Below the pieces are notes generated by a model. It made no database searches, was not told the DNA's origin, and worked only from the letters and a program-made list of their open reading frames with translations. Made by a program: the position numbers and the translations under genes. Shown piece by piece: positions 50,462 through 59,752 of a stretch of 64,000 nt of DNA (position 1 is its first letter; every line of letters starts with the position of its first letter). The DNA is from JALHNI01 sp965229305 (GTDB lineage: Bacteria > Acidobacteriota > Terriglobia > Bryobacterales > Bryobacteraceae). The stretch spans positions 223,615 to 287,614 of the forward strand of contig CBDDIZ010000033.1 of NCBI GenBank assembly GCA_965229305.1. The letters run 5' to 3'.

Positions 50462-53400
50462 ACGCCGGCGAATGCTTCAGAGGGCTTCGCTACCTGGCTG
50501 AAGCGCACCTGAACCTCGTGGTCGCCGCTATGCAGTTGCAGAGGAATCCGCGTGCCTTCGAGCGGCCGGCCATCGAGCAAAACCTCAGTCTCCTGTACCG
50601 TCGCCTCATAGCTGACGCGCACATGATAGGACGCGCCCTCGGGCCGATAGGTGAACGAGTAGTGGGTCCAATGCTTCGGGACGCACGGTTCGATGGTGAA
50701 CGTGTCGCCCGAGACGCGTAAGCCCAGGACCCGCTCCACCCAGACGCGATAGAGCCAGGAGGCCGAGCCGGTGTACCAACTCCACCCCCCGCGGCCCACC
50801 TGTCCGGGCGCAGTATAGATGTCTGCCGCAATGACATAGGGCTCCACGGCATACTTGGCCGCCATCTGTTGATCGCGCGACTGCTCCACCGGATTGAGCA
50901 GATCAAGCAGTCGCGCGCAGGTCTCACCGTCTTGCTGGTGCGCAAAGGCGAGGGCCAACCAGATGGCCGCGTGTGTGTACTGGCCACCGTTCTCTCGCAA
51001 GCCGGGCGGATAGCCCTGAATGTAGCCGGGATGCGGATCGGCCACATCGAAGGGAGGTGTGAAGAGACGAATGATCCGTTCCGGCCCGAAGGCCAAACGA
51101 TCGAGAGCGGATTGCAAAGCGCGGCTCGTGCGAGCCGGGTCACCGGCTCCGGAGATCGCGGCCCAGGATTGGGGAATCGAGTCGATCTGCGCTTCCCCGC
51201 TCTCGTGCGAGCCAAGCTTTGAGCCATCGTCGAAATAGCCGCGCAGATACCAGTCCCCGTCCCAACCATCGGACTCCATCGCCGAGGCAATTCGCTTGGC
51301 GGCTTGATGGAACTCCGGAGCTAATGCAGCCTCGAGAAAGGGACTGAACTGATGGATCACATCGATCAGGAACCAGGCGAGCCACGTGCTCTCACCCCGG
51401 CCTTCGGCACCCACCAGGTTCATCCCGTCGTTCCAATCGCCATTGCCGAACAGCGGCAAGCCGTGCGGACCGGTCGCGAGAGCTTTGCGAAGCGCCCGCT
51501 GACAATGGTCGAGCAGGGTGGCAGTTTCATGCGTCGCCGAGGCGATGGAGAGCTTCTCGTGCTCGCCCGGCTTCAGGAGCGGCGCATCGACGAAAGGAAC
51601 ACGCTCGTTCAGCACGGCCAGGTCGCCCGTGACGCGGAGGTAGTGAGCGGTGACGTAGGGTAGCCAGAGCAGATCGTCGGAGCACAGGGTGCGCACACCG
51701 AGACCGGAGTCCGGATGCCACCAATGTTGGACGTCACCTTCGGGAAACTGATGAGCCGCGGCGGCGAGCAGATGCTCGCGAGCCAGTTGCGGCGACGAAT
51801 ACACCAAGGCCATCGAGTCCTGCAACTGATCGCGGAAACCGAACGCGCCACCGGACTGGTAGAAGCCGGAGCGTCCCCAGAAGCGGCAGCTCAAGGTCTG
51901 ATAGAGCAGCCAGCGATTGATCAGGAAGTTCACCGACAGTACCGGCGTTTGCACTTCGATAGTGCCTAGGCGGCGGTCCCATGCGTTGCGAACTTCGGCT
52001 AGAGCAGCGTCGGCCGCACCGGCGCGCCGGAAGCGCTCCACGATGATTCGCACTGCCTCAGGACTCTCCGCTTGGCCCAAGAGACACAGCACCTCGTGGG
52101 TCTCGCCGGGAGCGATGGTAACCGATGTTCGCACGACGGAGGCCGGATCGGCGCCGGCCTCGGCGCGACGTCCGAGATCAACGCGCGACATGCCGGCCGG
52201 AGCCGTCCGTGAGCCGTTCCGGCCCAGGAACTGGGTACGGTCGGCCGTGAAGGAGTTAGGCGCCGGCGTGGTGGTGGCGAAGGCGACGCGTGTTGCATAG
52301 ACCTGATTCCACGGATTGCGGGCCAGGATCGCGCCAGTGGCCGGATCGTAGGTGGGCTGCACGTGCAGTTGATTATCTTCACGTCGAGAGCCGAGAACGA
52401 GTTCAGTGAACCACGTCACGGAGACGCGCCGCGGGCGGCCCGAATCGTTGCGCAAACGCAGTTGCACGACCTTTACGGGAGCATCGGTGGGAGCGAAAAC
52501 CGTCATTTCCTGCTGGAGCCCATGACTATGGTGCTCGAACAAGGTGTAGCCCTGGCCGTGCCGGGCCCGATAGGCGCCAGCTTCCCGAATGGGAAGCGCC
52601 GTCGGCGTCCAGAACTCGCCGGATTCCTCGTCGCGCAGGTACACGACTTCGGACTGCGGGTCGCTCACGGGATCGTTCTGCCAAGGCGTCAGACGATTCG
52701 CCTGGCTATTGCCGCACCAGGTGAAGCCCAGCCCGCTTTCGGTGACTAAAGTCCCGAAGCCGGGGGTGGCGATCACGTTGGACCAGGGCGCCGGAGTACG
52801 GGCGTCCCGATCAAGGTAAATTGCGTACTCTTTGCCATCGCCGGTGAAGCCGCCGAGGCCATTGAAGTACGGCAATTCCAGGAAGGGGAGTTCGCCGGGT
52901 TTGTCGCGCCCCACGGGAGCGGAGGGCATCAGCGGAGCGGTGCTGGCTACCGGATCGGGGGAGAGCGCCAGTTGCTGCGCCAAGCTGCCGCGAATACCAG
53001 CTAACGTGGCATGGGAAGCGGACAGTAACAGGGTGCGCTGCGCTTCGGACAACGAGTGCCAGTCACGCAGGAAGACGCCCCCGGGCGTATCGATGCCAGT
53101 ATGGACGGTGTGCGATTCCACGAGGCGGCGCAATTGCTGATGGAAGGGCTGATCGTAACTCGGCGTCTCCTGATTCAGGATCACCAGATCGACCCGGAAG
53201 CCCCGCAGGCGCCAGAACGTGTGAGCGAGCAGCGTCTCGCGAGCCAGCCCCAAACTGCGCGCGTCGGCTAACGTGAGCGTGAGAATCGGCAGATCGCCGG
53301 AGATCCCCAGCGACCACAAGCCCTCTTGCCCCAGCGTGTTGCGCTGCAGGCGCGACGAACTGGGTCGCAGCCGGGCGTTAGGAAACAGGAGATGGCTGGC

Positions 53401-56400
53401 CAGTTCCTGGAAGGCGACCGTGGCCGCCGGAGGCGAGGCCAGGAAGCGAAGTTCCAATTGCGCGTTGGTCCACGCCATTTCAAAGGCATCCTTCACGGAG
53501 TCGCGTTGCCGGAACTTCTGGATCAACTCGACTAGCGCTTCGCGTGAGGACGCGGTGAGCGTCACAAACGTCAGTTCGAGACGCTCGCGCGGATCGAGGT
53601 TGAAACGGGTGCGCAGACTGAAGATGGGGTCGAGCACGGTGCCTTGCGAACCGCTCAAATCGCCGGCCAATGCCGCCGGATCAGCCGTGGTGCGGCCGCG
53701 CCCGAGGAACTTCGCGCGCGACGTTTCGAACTGCTGATCGCCCCGGGGCGCGATCAGCAGATGGGCGCTCCAGATCGGCGCATCCTTGGGCGAACGCAAG
53801 CGTCGATGGGCGATCACGGCGCCGTACTCCGGCAGATGTTCGGTCTGCACGAACAGCTTGCTAAAAGCCGGATGCGCGGCATCGGCGCGGGGCGGGAACA
53901 GGGCCAGTTCAACGTAGCTGGTCACCTCGAGCGAACGCTGACGGCTGGAACGGTTGATGAAGGTCATGCGTCGAAGCTCCGCATCGTCGCGCGGCGAGAC
54001 ACAGACTTCAGTTAGCGTCTCGATGCCCAGCGCCTGGCGGATGAACTCCGCGCGGTCGGGAGAGAAGCGGACGTTGCAGGTACCGATCTCGCCTGCAACC
54101 GGATTTGTCGAGGCCGACCAGATCGCATTCGATTTGAGGTCGCGAATGTAGAAGTAGCTGCCGGCGTCATCCAGCGTCGTATCCGGACGCCAGCGCGACA
54201 CCGCAAAACCATTCCACTGACTGTAGCCGCCGCCCGTCCCCGTCAACATGACGGAGTAACGGCCGTTGCCCAACAACTGGGTTCGCGGAGCGCCAGTCTC
54301 TTCCGGCGAGGGACGGAAACTGGCCGATCCGTCAGCAATGATCTCCTCCGTGGGACGCTCCGGCAAAGATTGCTTGAGCTTGGAGCGCGTGGCGGGAATC
54401 CGCTCGAACAGCAGTGACTCCACTGCCCGAATGCTCGGGTTCGCATGGAAACGCCGCTGCATCACGCCGCGATGCAACGCATTGTCGATCGCCAGCAGAC
54501 TCATCCCCTGGTGATGCGCCATGTAGGTATAGATCACGACGCCGCGGCCGCCACCGCGTTCGCTCTCCAGCGAAAAGTCGATCGCTTCGTAGAGACCCAT
54601 GGGGCCGGAAAGACCCAGCTCCGCCAAGCGCTGCAGGTTCTCAACAGCTTCGCGCGGGAACACTGAAAGCGCCAGGAAAGAGGAATACGGCGAGACAACG
54701 AGGTCGCCTTCCACTCCGGGCTTCAGCGCGAGGGAAGGCACACCGAAGGCGTGATACTGGTAGACCTGATTGGAGTCCACCACGCTGTAGGCGCATTCAG
54801 AGATGCCCCACGGCGCACTCTGCTCGCGCCCATATTGCATCTGGCGGAGAACCGCCTTCTGGCAGGCGCCTTCGAGCAGGGAGTTCTCGAAAGACCGCAT
54901 GAAGAGCAGCGGCATCAGGTACTCGAACATGGTGCCGGTCCACGAGAGCAGCACCTGACCTTCCGGCGCGGTAACGTACGAGCGACCGAGCGCCATCCAA
55001 TGTTCCACCGGCACGTCGCCTTTGGCGATCGCCGCCAGACTGGCAATGCGGCATTCGCTGGCCAACAAGTCATAGTGACTCGAGAATTCCACGGGCCCGC
55101 CGACCGAATAGCCGATGCCAAACAGGCGCCGCTGCGGATCATAGAGGAAACCCATACGAATGCCGTCAGCCATCTGGCGCACGCGGGCGGCGAGCGTCTG
55201 GCAACGGCCTACCGTCTCTCGCGCCGCGGCGCGAGACTGACCGTATTCAGCGGCCAGTTGGCGCAACCACGCGGACTGCGGAACCGGCAACTGGTCGTTC
55301 GCCATAGCCAGGATCTCTTCGACCGGGTGTCCGCCATTGCCCGCCAACGCAGCCAGGGTCGGCACCGTGCGCAGCGCGCGGCGACGAACGGCACCAGCAT
55401 CCGCGTGGATCTTGCGCAAAAAAGCATCGGACGGCGCAGCGAGAGTGTCCATCCAGGCGAGATAACGGGTCGCCGTAGCCGTCCAGTCCACCAATTGTTG
55501 ATCGAGCTTGGCAACCCAGTAGGCATGTTCGCCGCCGGTCGACGCCTGCCAACGGAAGGCGGCACTCAGTTGCGCCACCGAGGGCGCGGCTTGCCCCAGG
55601 CGGCCCAGCATTTCGTGGCCGCGCACCACACGGCGGAACAAACGCCGCAGCGTGCGGGCCGGGGCCTTCACCGAAGGGTCTCCGCCGCTGCGCTCCGTCA
55701 ACACACTCAACGTGTCCGACAAGCCGCGCAGACAAGCCGTGCCGGGGATCTGCATGTCAGACATATCCAGCAGGCCCCTCTCCAGCACCCAGAAGGCGGC
55801 CAGGAGGTTGCCGCTGTCGACGGTAGAAACGTAGCGCGGCAACAACGGGGCCAGCGTCTGCGTGTCGTACCAGTTGAGCCAGTGACCCTCGTAGCGCTCC
55901 AGGCGGTCCAGCGTGTCGAGACTGGCCGCGCAGCGCGTGAGGAAGTCGTCGGGGGTGATGTAGCCGAAGTCCACCGCCGCGAGGCTCGAAGTGAGCCAAA
56001 GCCCGATGTTGGTCGGCGAAGTTCGCTGCGCCACTTCGATGCGCAAAGCGAGCTGCGAATTGTCCGGTGGCAGCCAATTGGTGGCCGGCCCGACATGATC
56101 GTCGAAATAACGCCAGATCTGGCGGGACATGCTGCGGAGGAAGCCCGTCTGCGCGACACTCAGTGGTCGCTGATGGCCTTCCACCATGGGCACGCCGAGC
56201 CAGCGCATGATGAAGGGGCTGACGGCCCACAGGGCGAGGAACAGAGATGCCGGTCCCAACGCTCCGCGGACGAGCAACACCAGCATCAAGGCTAAAGAGA
56301 TCGCACTGATGATCGAGAGTTGGACCATCGTGCGGCTGGCATGCCCGGCCGCGGCCGACGCGGCCATTTCCGCGGTCTGCCATTGCAACAACAGGCGATG

Positions 56401-59355
56401 ACTGATGAGCTTGCGATAGGCGACGCGGATGATGGCGTCGGCGGATAGCCAAGCCTGATGAGGTAAGAAGGCGACGGCCAGTAGCGCGCGCAGCAACTCT
56501 TCGGAGAGTCCACTCCAGCCATAGGTTTCGCCGCTCATCCGACGAATGACGCGATCAGAAACGGCAGCCAGCGCCGGGACGCCCAAGGCCACCGCCAGGA
56601 TCAGGCTCCACACGCCCGGGATCGGCGAGATCAACCAGCCAAAGAGGAGAAACAGCATCGAAGCTGTCGGCACCAGGCTGCGACGCAGATTGTCGAAAAT
56701 GCGCCAGCGGTCGAGAAGCGGTAATGGGTTCGGTTCCGTGCCTCCGTGGGCCGACGGTACGCGCGGAAACGCCCAGCGCGCGATCTGCCAGTCACCGCGA
56801 ATCCAGCGATGGGCGCGCTGACTGAAGCTGGCATAATCGGTCGGCACGCCTTCGAACAGCTCGAGGTCACCGGCGAAGGCGACGCCCACGTGGGCGCCTT
56901 CAATCAGGTCGTGACTCAGCAACGTGGCGGGAGGAAACCGATCGCCCACGATGGCATGAAACGCCCGCACATCGTAGATCGCCTTGCCGTGGAAGATGCC
57001 TTCCCCGGCTAGATCCTGATAGACGTCGCTGACAGCCTGGCAATAAGGATCCGTCCCCTGCGCATCGGCCACGACGCGCGTGAAGCGGGTGGCCGTGGCA
57101 TTGGGTAGCGAGATGCTCACGCGGGGCTGGATGATGGTGTAGCCGCGCGCGCGATGGCGTCCATCGGCCGCGAGTTCGACACGATTCAAGGGGTGCGCAA
57201 TCGTCCCGATCAAACGGCAGGCAGCCCCGGGCGGCAACTGGGTGTCGGCGTCGAGGGTAATGACAAAAGAAATCGGGAGCGGCAGTTCGCCAACGGAGAC
57301 AATGGAGTCGTCCCCGCCGCAGAGGTAGTCGTTCAGGTCTTCAATCTTGCCGCGCTTCCGCTCTCGCCCAATCCATCGCTGCTCGGTCTCGGACCACGTG
57401 CGCGGGCGATGAAAGAGGACGAAGCGGGGGCCGTGGCGGTCATTCAGGTCAGCAATGCCTTCCCGGATAGCCGAGAGCAGTGCCTCGTCTCTGGGCGTCG
57501 TCTCTTCGGAGGCGTCCGTGAAGTCAGAAAAGAGCGAGTAGAAGACATTCGGTTCAGGATTGGCAAGGAAGCGGATTTCCAGCTTTTCCACCTCCTGCCG
57601 CACTACGGCTTCATTCGCCAGCATCATCGGCACGACAACCAGCGTGGCGTGCTCCGCGGGAATCTCAGCTTCAAACTCCAGACGCGGGAGGCGGGTGGGT
57701 GGAATCAATGCCACCAACAGCGCATTCACGATCTGAATCGCCAACTCACTGAGCGGGAAAAGGGCAAGCAACGCGAAGATCATCAGGCGCACTTCGCTGC
57801 GCACGCCGCTCTCCCAAGCGAGCGACATCGATAAGCCGGTGAACGCGAGCGTCAGACCGATCACCAACGTGAGATAGGTCAGAGTGGGATGACGGCGAAC
57901 CGCTCGCAAGACCTGCATGCTCAACGGGATAGAACCGGTGCCGCGTCGCTCCAACTCCGGACGGCCCTCGGCGAGCAAGTAATAGGCGGTCTGTCGTTGG
58001 AGGGGAATCGTCGCGGCGGCGGCCATCTCGACGGCTTGCCGTGCCACCTCCAACTGTCCGCGCCGGGTGTGGCGAGCGATCTCCTCCACCGCTCGCCGGC
58101 AACGATCGCGCGTCAGAAAATCCTGTTTCGCATGCAGGCCCGAGGGATCCTCACGAAGAATGGCCTCTACTGGCGATACCGCTTCAAACACCAGCTTGAA
58201 GTCGATGCGGCCCAGTTCGCGGAGACTGGTAACGTCATTGGCAATAGCCACGCGATCCGACGATTCATGATGCTGCTCGCGGCGCACCAGATCCGCCAGC
58301 GACTCGCCGACCCGCTCCTCCGCCCAACGCTGCACCGGAGCAAGGACATCGTCCTCACCCATGAGTTGCTCGCCGAGGAAGGCCAGGAAATGGTGGTCAC
58401 CCGCATAGGGCTGGCGAGCCAACTCGTTCAGGAACTGGTCAAGCTGGGACGAAGAGTAGTGGCCGGCTGCCGCCAGACGATTGCCCCACAAGTAGGCGGC
58501 TTCGCGCAGGTCCTGGTCATGTCCGACCCCCACCGCCAGCCGCGCCAGTTCTTCGAGTAGTGCAATGCGCAGCATCAGCGGGAAGGACCACAGCTCGGCA
58601 ATATCCAGCGGATAGGTCGCCTGATAAGCCGACAGCGAAGCGATCAGCTTCTCCTGCGTAATGATGCAGCCGGTGCGGCGAACAATCTCTACCGCCAGTT
58701 CATAGATGCGGATATTCTGCGGCTGCTGGCGAAGGGCGGGCAAAATGCGCGCGTAGTCCTTCGGCAGGTTCGCGCGCACTTCCGCAAAGTGCGATTCAAA
58801 AACGTGCGTGTTGTCGAGCAGCCACGCGGACGAAGCCGTGAGGGAGTGACCGAGGCGTGTCGCGTCCAACAGTCCGGCGCGCGGCCGGGCGAGCGTCTCT
58901 TCGATCGACGCCAGCCGATCCAGCAACTGCGATTTGGCGGTAAAGTCACCGCGCTCACCATGTTCGGCGCCGAGTGCCTGCACGGCAAGAACAAGATCGT
59001 CTTCACTGAGCGGATGATAGATGTCGACGTGCGGGTCGAGTGTGGGCCAAGTGGCCGGCAGCACAAACACGGCGGGAAGTGCATCCTGGCGCAGATCCTC
59101 AACGATGTCCTTGGTAGTCAGCGGTCCGGTAGGGACCAATAGAAGCGTTTCGCCCGGCAGCAACAGGGCGGAGTACTCGGAAAAAGACGAAGCCGGGTGG
59201 GGTTTTCCCGGCTCCGCCGGCCGCACGACTTGACATCGGTTCGCGCCCGCGGCACGGAGCCGTAGCCTCGCGGCCTCCGCCTCGTCGAAACCCGAACCAT
59301 AGATGGCAAGAACGATCCGGCCTGAAACTTGTTCTTTGCGCTTGGCTCCTACCAC
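50458..59355 (-). CDS. ndvB: Cyclic beta-1,2-glucan synthase (NdvB/ChvB/Cgs type)
   Basis: About 2965 residues, the size of the rhizobial and Brucella enzymes (about 2830-2870). Transmembrane helices lie near 500-550, 900-940 and 1020-1060. A GT84 domain holds VITLDADTQLPPGAAC (about 700), SHDLIEGAHVG (about 820) and QRAHRWIRGDWQ (about 855). A glucoamylase-like region (about 1300-1560) follows. Two GH94-associated beta domains come next, then the GH94 catalytic domain with NGDWNDGMNLVG (about 2640). It starts the glucan on itself, extends it with UDP-glucose and cyclises it. The GTG at 59355 is preferred; TTG at 59385 would overlap the upstream gene more. Exported glucan gives osmoprotection or host signalling. 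Confidence 0.93.
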   Translation of the reverse strand: MVGAKRKEQVSGRIVLAIYGSGFDEAEAARLRLRAAGANRCQVVRPAEPGKPHPASSFSEYSALLLPGETLLLVPTGPLTTKDIVEDLRQDALPAVFVLPATWPTLDPHVDIYHPLSEDDLVLAVQALGAEHGERGDFTAKSQLLDRLASIEETLARPRAGLLDATRLGHSLTASSAWLLDNTHVFESHFAEVRANLPKDYARILPALRQQPQNIRIYELAVEIVRRTGCIITQEKLIASLSAYQATYPLDIAELWSFPLMLRIALLEELARLAVGVGHDQDLREAAYLWGNRLAAAGHYSSSQLDQFLNELARQPYAGDHHFLAFLGEQLMGEDDVLAPVQRWAEERVGESLADLVRREQHHESSDRVAIANDVTSLRELGRIDFKLVFEAVSPVEAILREDPSGLHAKQDFLTRDRCRRAVEEIARHTRRGQLEVARQAVEMAAAATIPLQRQTAYYLLAEGRPELERRGTGSIPLSMQVLRAVRRHPTLTYLTLVIGLTLAFTGLSMSLAWESGVRSEVRLMIFALLALFPLSELAIQIVNALLVALIPPTRLPRLEFEAEIPAEHATLVVVPMMLANEAVVRQEVEKLEIRFLANPEPNVFYSLFSDFTDASEETTPRDEALLSAIREGIADLNDRHGPRFVLFHRPRTWSETEQRWIGRERKRGKIEDLNDYLCGGDDSIVSVGELPLPISFVITLDADTQLPPGAACRLIGTIAHPLNRVELAADGRHRARGYTIIQPRVSISLPNATATRFTRVVADAQGTDPYCQAVSDVYQDLAGEGIFHGKAIYDVRAFHAIVGDRFPPATLLSHDLIEGAHVGVAFAGDLELFEGVPTDYASFSQRAHRWIRGDWQIARWAFPRVPSAHGGTEPNPLPLLDRWRIFDNLRRSLVPTASMLFLLFGWLISPIPGVWSLILAVALGVPALAAVSDRVIRRMSGETYGWSGLSEELLRALLAVAFLPHQAWLSADAIIRVAYRKLISHRLLLQWQTAEMAASAAAGHASRTMVQLSIISAISLALMLVLLVRGALGPASLFLALWAVSPFIMRWLGVPMVEGHQRPLSVAQTGFLRSMSRQIWRYFDDHVGPATNWLPPDNSQLALRIEVAQRTSPTNIGLWLTSSLAAVDFGYITPDDFLTRCAASLDTLDRLERYEGHWLNWYDTQTLAPLLPRYVSTVDSGNLLAAFWVLERGLLDMSDMQIPGTACLRGLSDTLSVLTERSGGDPSVKAPARTLRRLFRRVVRGHEMLGRLGQAAPSVAQLSAAFRWQASTGGEHAYWVAKLDQQLVDWTATATRYLAWMDTLAAPSDAFLRKIHADAGAVRRRALRTVPTLAALAGNGGHPVEEILAMANDQLPVPQSAWLRQLAAEYGQSRAAARETVGRCQTLAARVRQMADGIRMGFLYDPQRRLFGIGYSVGGPVEFSSHYDLLASECRIASLAAIAKGDVPVEHWMALGRSYVTAPEGQVLLSWTGTMFEYLMPLLFMRSFENSLLEGACQKAVLRQMQYGREQSAPWGISECAYSVVDSNQVYQYHAFGVPSLALKPGVEGDLVVSPYSSFLALSVFPREAVENLQRLAELGLSGPMGLYEAIDFSLESERGGGRGVVIYTYMAHHQGMSLLAIDNALHRGVMQRRFHANPSIRAVESLLFERIPATRSKLKQSLPERPTEEIIADGSASFRPSPEETGAPRTQLLGNGRYSVMLTGTGGGYSQWNGFAVSRWRPDTTLDDAGSYFYIRDLKSNAIWSASTNPVAGEIGTCNVRFSPDRAEFIRQALGIETLTEVCVSPRDDAELRRMTFINRSSRQRSLEVTSYVELALFPPRADAAHPAFSKLFVQTEHLPEYGAVIAHRRLRSPKDAPIWSAHLLIAPRGDQQFETSRAKFLGRGRTTADPAALAGDLSGSQGTVLDPIFSLRTRFNLDPRERLELTFVTLTASSREALVELIQKFRQRDSVKDAFEMAWTNAQLELRFLASPPAATVAFQELASHLLFPNARLRPSSSRLQRNTLGQEGLWSLGISGDLPILTLTLADARSLGLARETLLAHTFWRLRGFRVDLVILNQETPSYDQPFHQQLRRLVESHTVHTGIDTPGGVFLRDWHSLSEAQRTLLLSASHATLAGIRGSLAQQLALSPDPVASTAPLMPSAPVGRDKPGELPFLELPYFNGLGGFTGDGKEYAIYLDRDARTPAPWSNVIATPGFGTLVTESGLGFTWCGNSQANRLTPWQNDPVSDPQSEVVYLRDEESGEFWTPTALPIREAGAYRARHGQGYTLFEHHSHGLQQEMTVFAPTDAPVKVVQLRLRNDSGRPRRVSVTWFTELVLGSRREDNQLHVQPTYDPATGAILARNPWNQVYATRVAFATTTPAPNSFTADRTQFLGRNGSRTAPAGMSRVDLGRRAEAGADPASVVRTSVTIAPGETHEVLCLLGQAESPEAVRIIVERFRRAGAADAALAEVRNAWDRRLGTIEVQTPVLSVNFLINRWLLYQTLSCRFWGRSGFYQSGGAFGFRDQLQDSMALVYSSPQLAREHLLAAAAHQFPEGDVQHWWHPDSGLGVRTLCSDDLLWLPYVTAHYLRVTGDLAVLNERVPFVDAPLLKPGEHEKLSIASATHETATLLDHCQRALRKALATGPHGLPLFGNGDWNDGMNLVGAEGRGESTWLAWFLIDVIHQFSPFLEAALAPEFHQAAKRIASAMESDGWDGDWYLRGYFDDGSKLGSHESGEAQIDSIPQSWAAISGAGDPARTSRALQSALDRLAFGPERIIRLFTPPFDVADPHPGYIQGYPPGLRENGGQYTHAAIWLALAFAHQQDGETCARLLDLLNPVEQSRDQQMAAKYAVEPYVIAADIYTAPGQVGRGGWSWYTGSASWLYRVWVERVLGLRVSGDTFTIEPCVPKHWTHYSFTYRPEGASYHVRVSYEATVQETEVLLDGRPLEGTRIPLQLHSGDHEVQVRFSQVAKPSEAFAGV

Positions 59356-59501
59356 GCCCGGCGACCCGCGAAGCGGGACACCCAAGCGGCGAGAAAGAGA
59401 ACGCCGAAGAGAAGACCCGCCAATTTGCCTGCCTCAAAGCCCCAGCCGGAAACTCCACTACTAATCGCGAGCAATCCAAATATGGTCATCCAGCCGTGCA
59501 T
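59349..59501 (-). CDS. Small membrane protein upstream of the glucan synthase
   Basis: A 50-residue protein, MHGWMTIFGLLAISSG to RFAGRRAW, with two hydrophobic stretches and a basic end, like DUF1328-type stress-membrane peptides. AGGA sits 9 bases before the ATG. Its stop overlaps the GTG start of the glucan synthase by 7 bases (59349-59355), so the two may be expressed together. No function is known. Confidence 0.55.
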   Translation of the reverse strand: MHGWMTIFGLLAISSGVSGWGFEAGKLAGLLFGVLFLAAWVSRFAGRRAW

Positions 59502-59540
59502 TGATCGACAGTCCTTTCGTTGTTTCTCATTCGTTCGGTC

Positions 59541-59572
59541 AAGGCCGGCCTGCTGTTGGTCAAGCCGGCCTT
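59541..59572. repeat. Inverted repeat between the small membrane gene and the CHASE3 kinase
   Basis: AAGGCCGGC (59541-59549) and GCCGGCCTT (59564-59572) form a perfect 9-bp stem with a 14-base loop. No T-run follows on either side, so it is not a normal terminator. It may be an operator or a stabilising RNA element in the divergent region. Confidence 0.5.
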
Positions 59573-59752
59573 GTGGGAAACTTGTGCCACGAGTTTGCGG
59601 TTGATGGCAGAAGTCTCGTGGTTTCCGTAAGCAACTGGATGGCCATACTCAAACCCTCCGATTTTGAATCACTTACCGATTCCGGCAGGATGCAAGAAAT
59701 GCAGATCTCAAGAAACTATTGCGCAGGGTGGCGAATCTAGCTTTAGGTAGGA

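Noticed and set aside
54751..56295. 514-residue plus-strand frame antisense to the glucan synthase
   Set aside because: His/Arg/Gln-rich shadow; the minus strand carries a continuous, recognisable enzyme over this interval.
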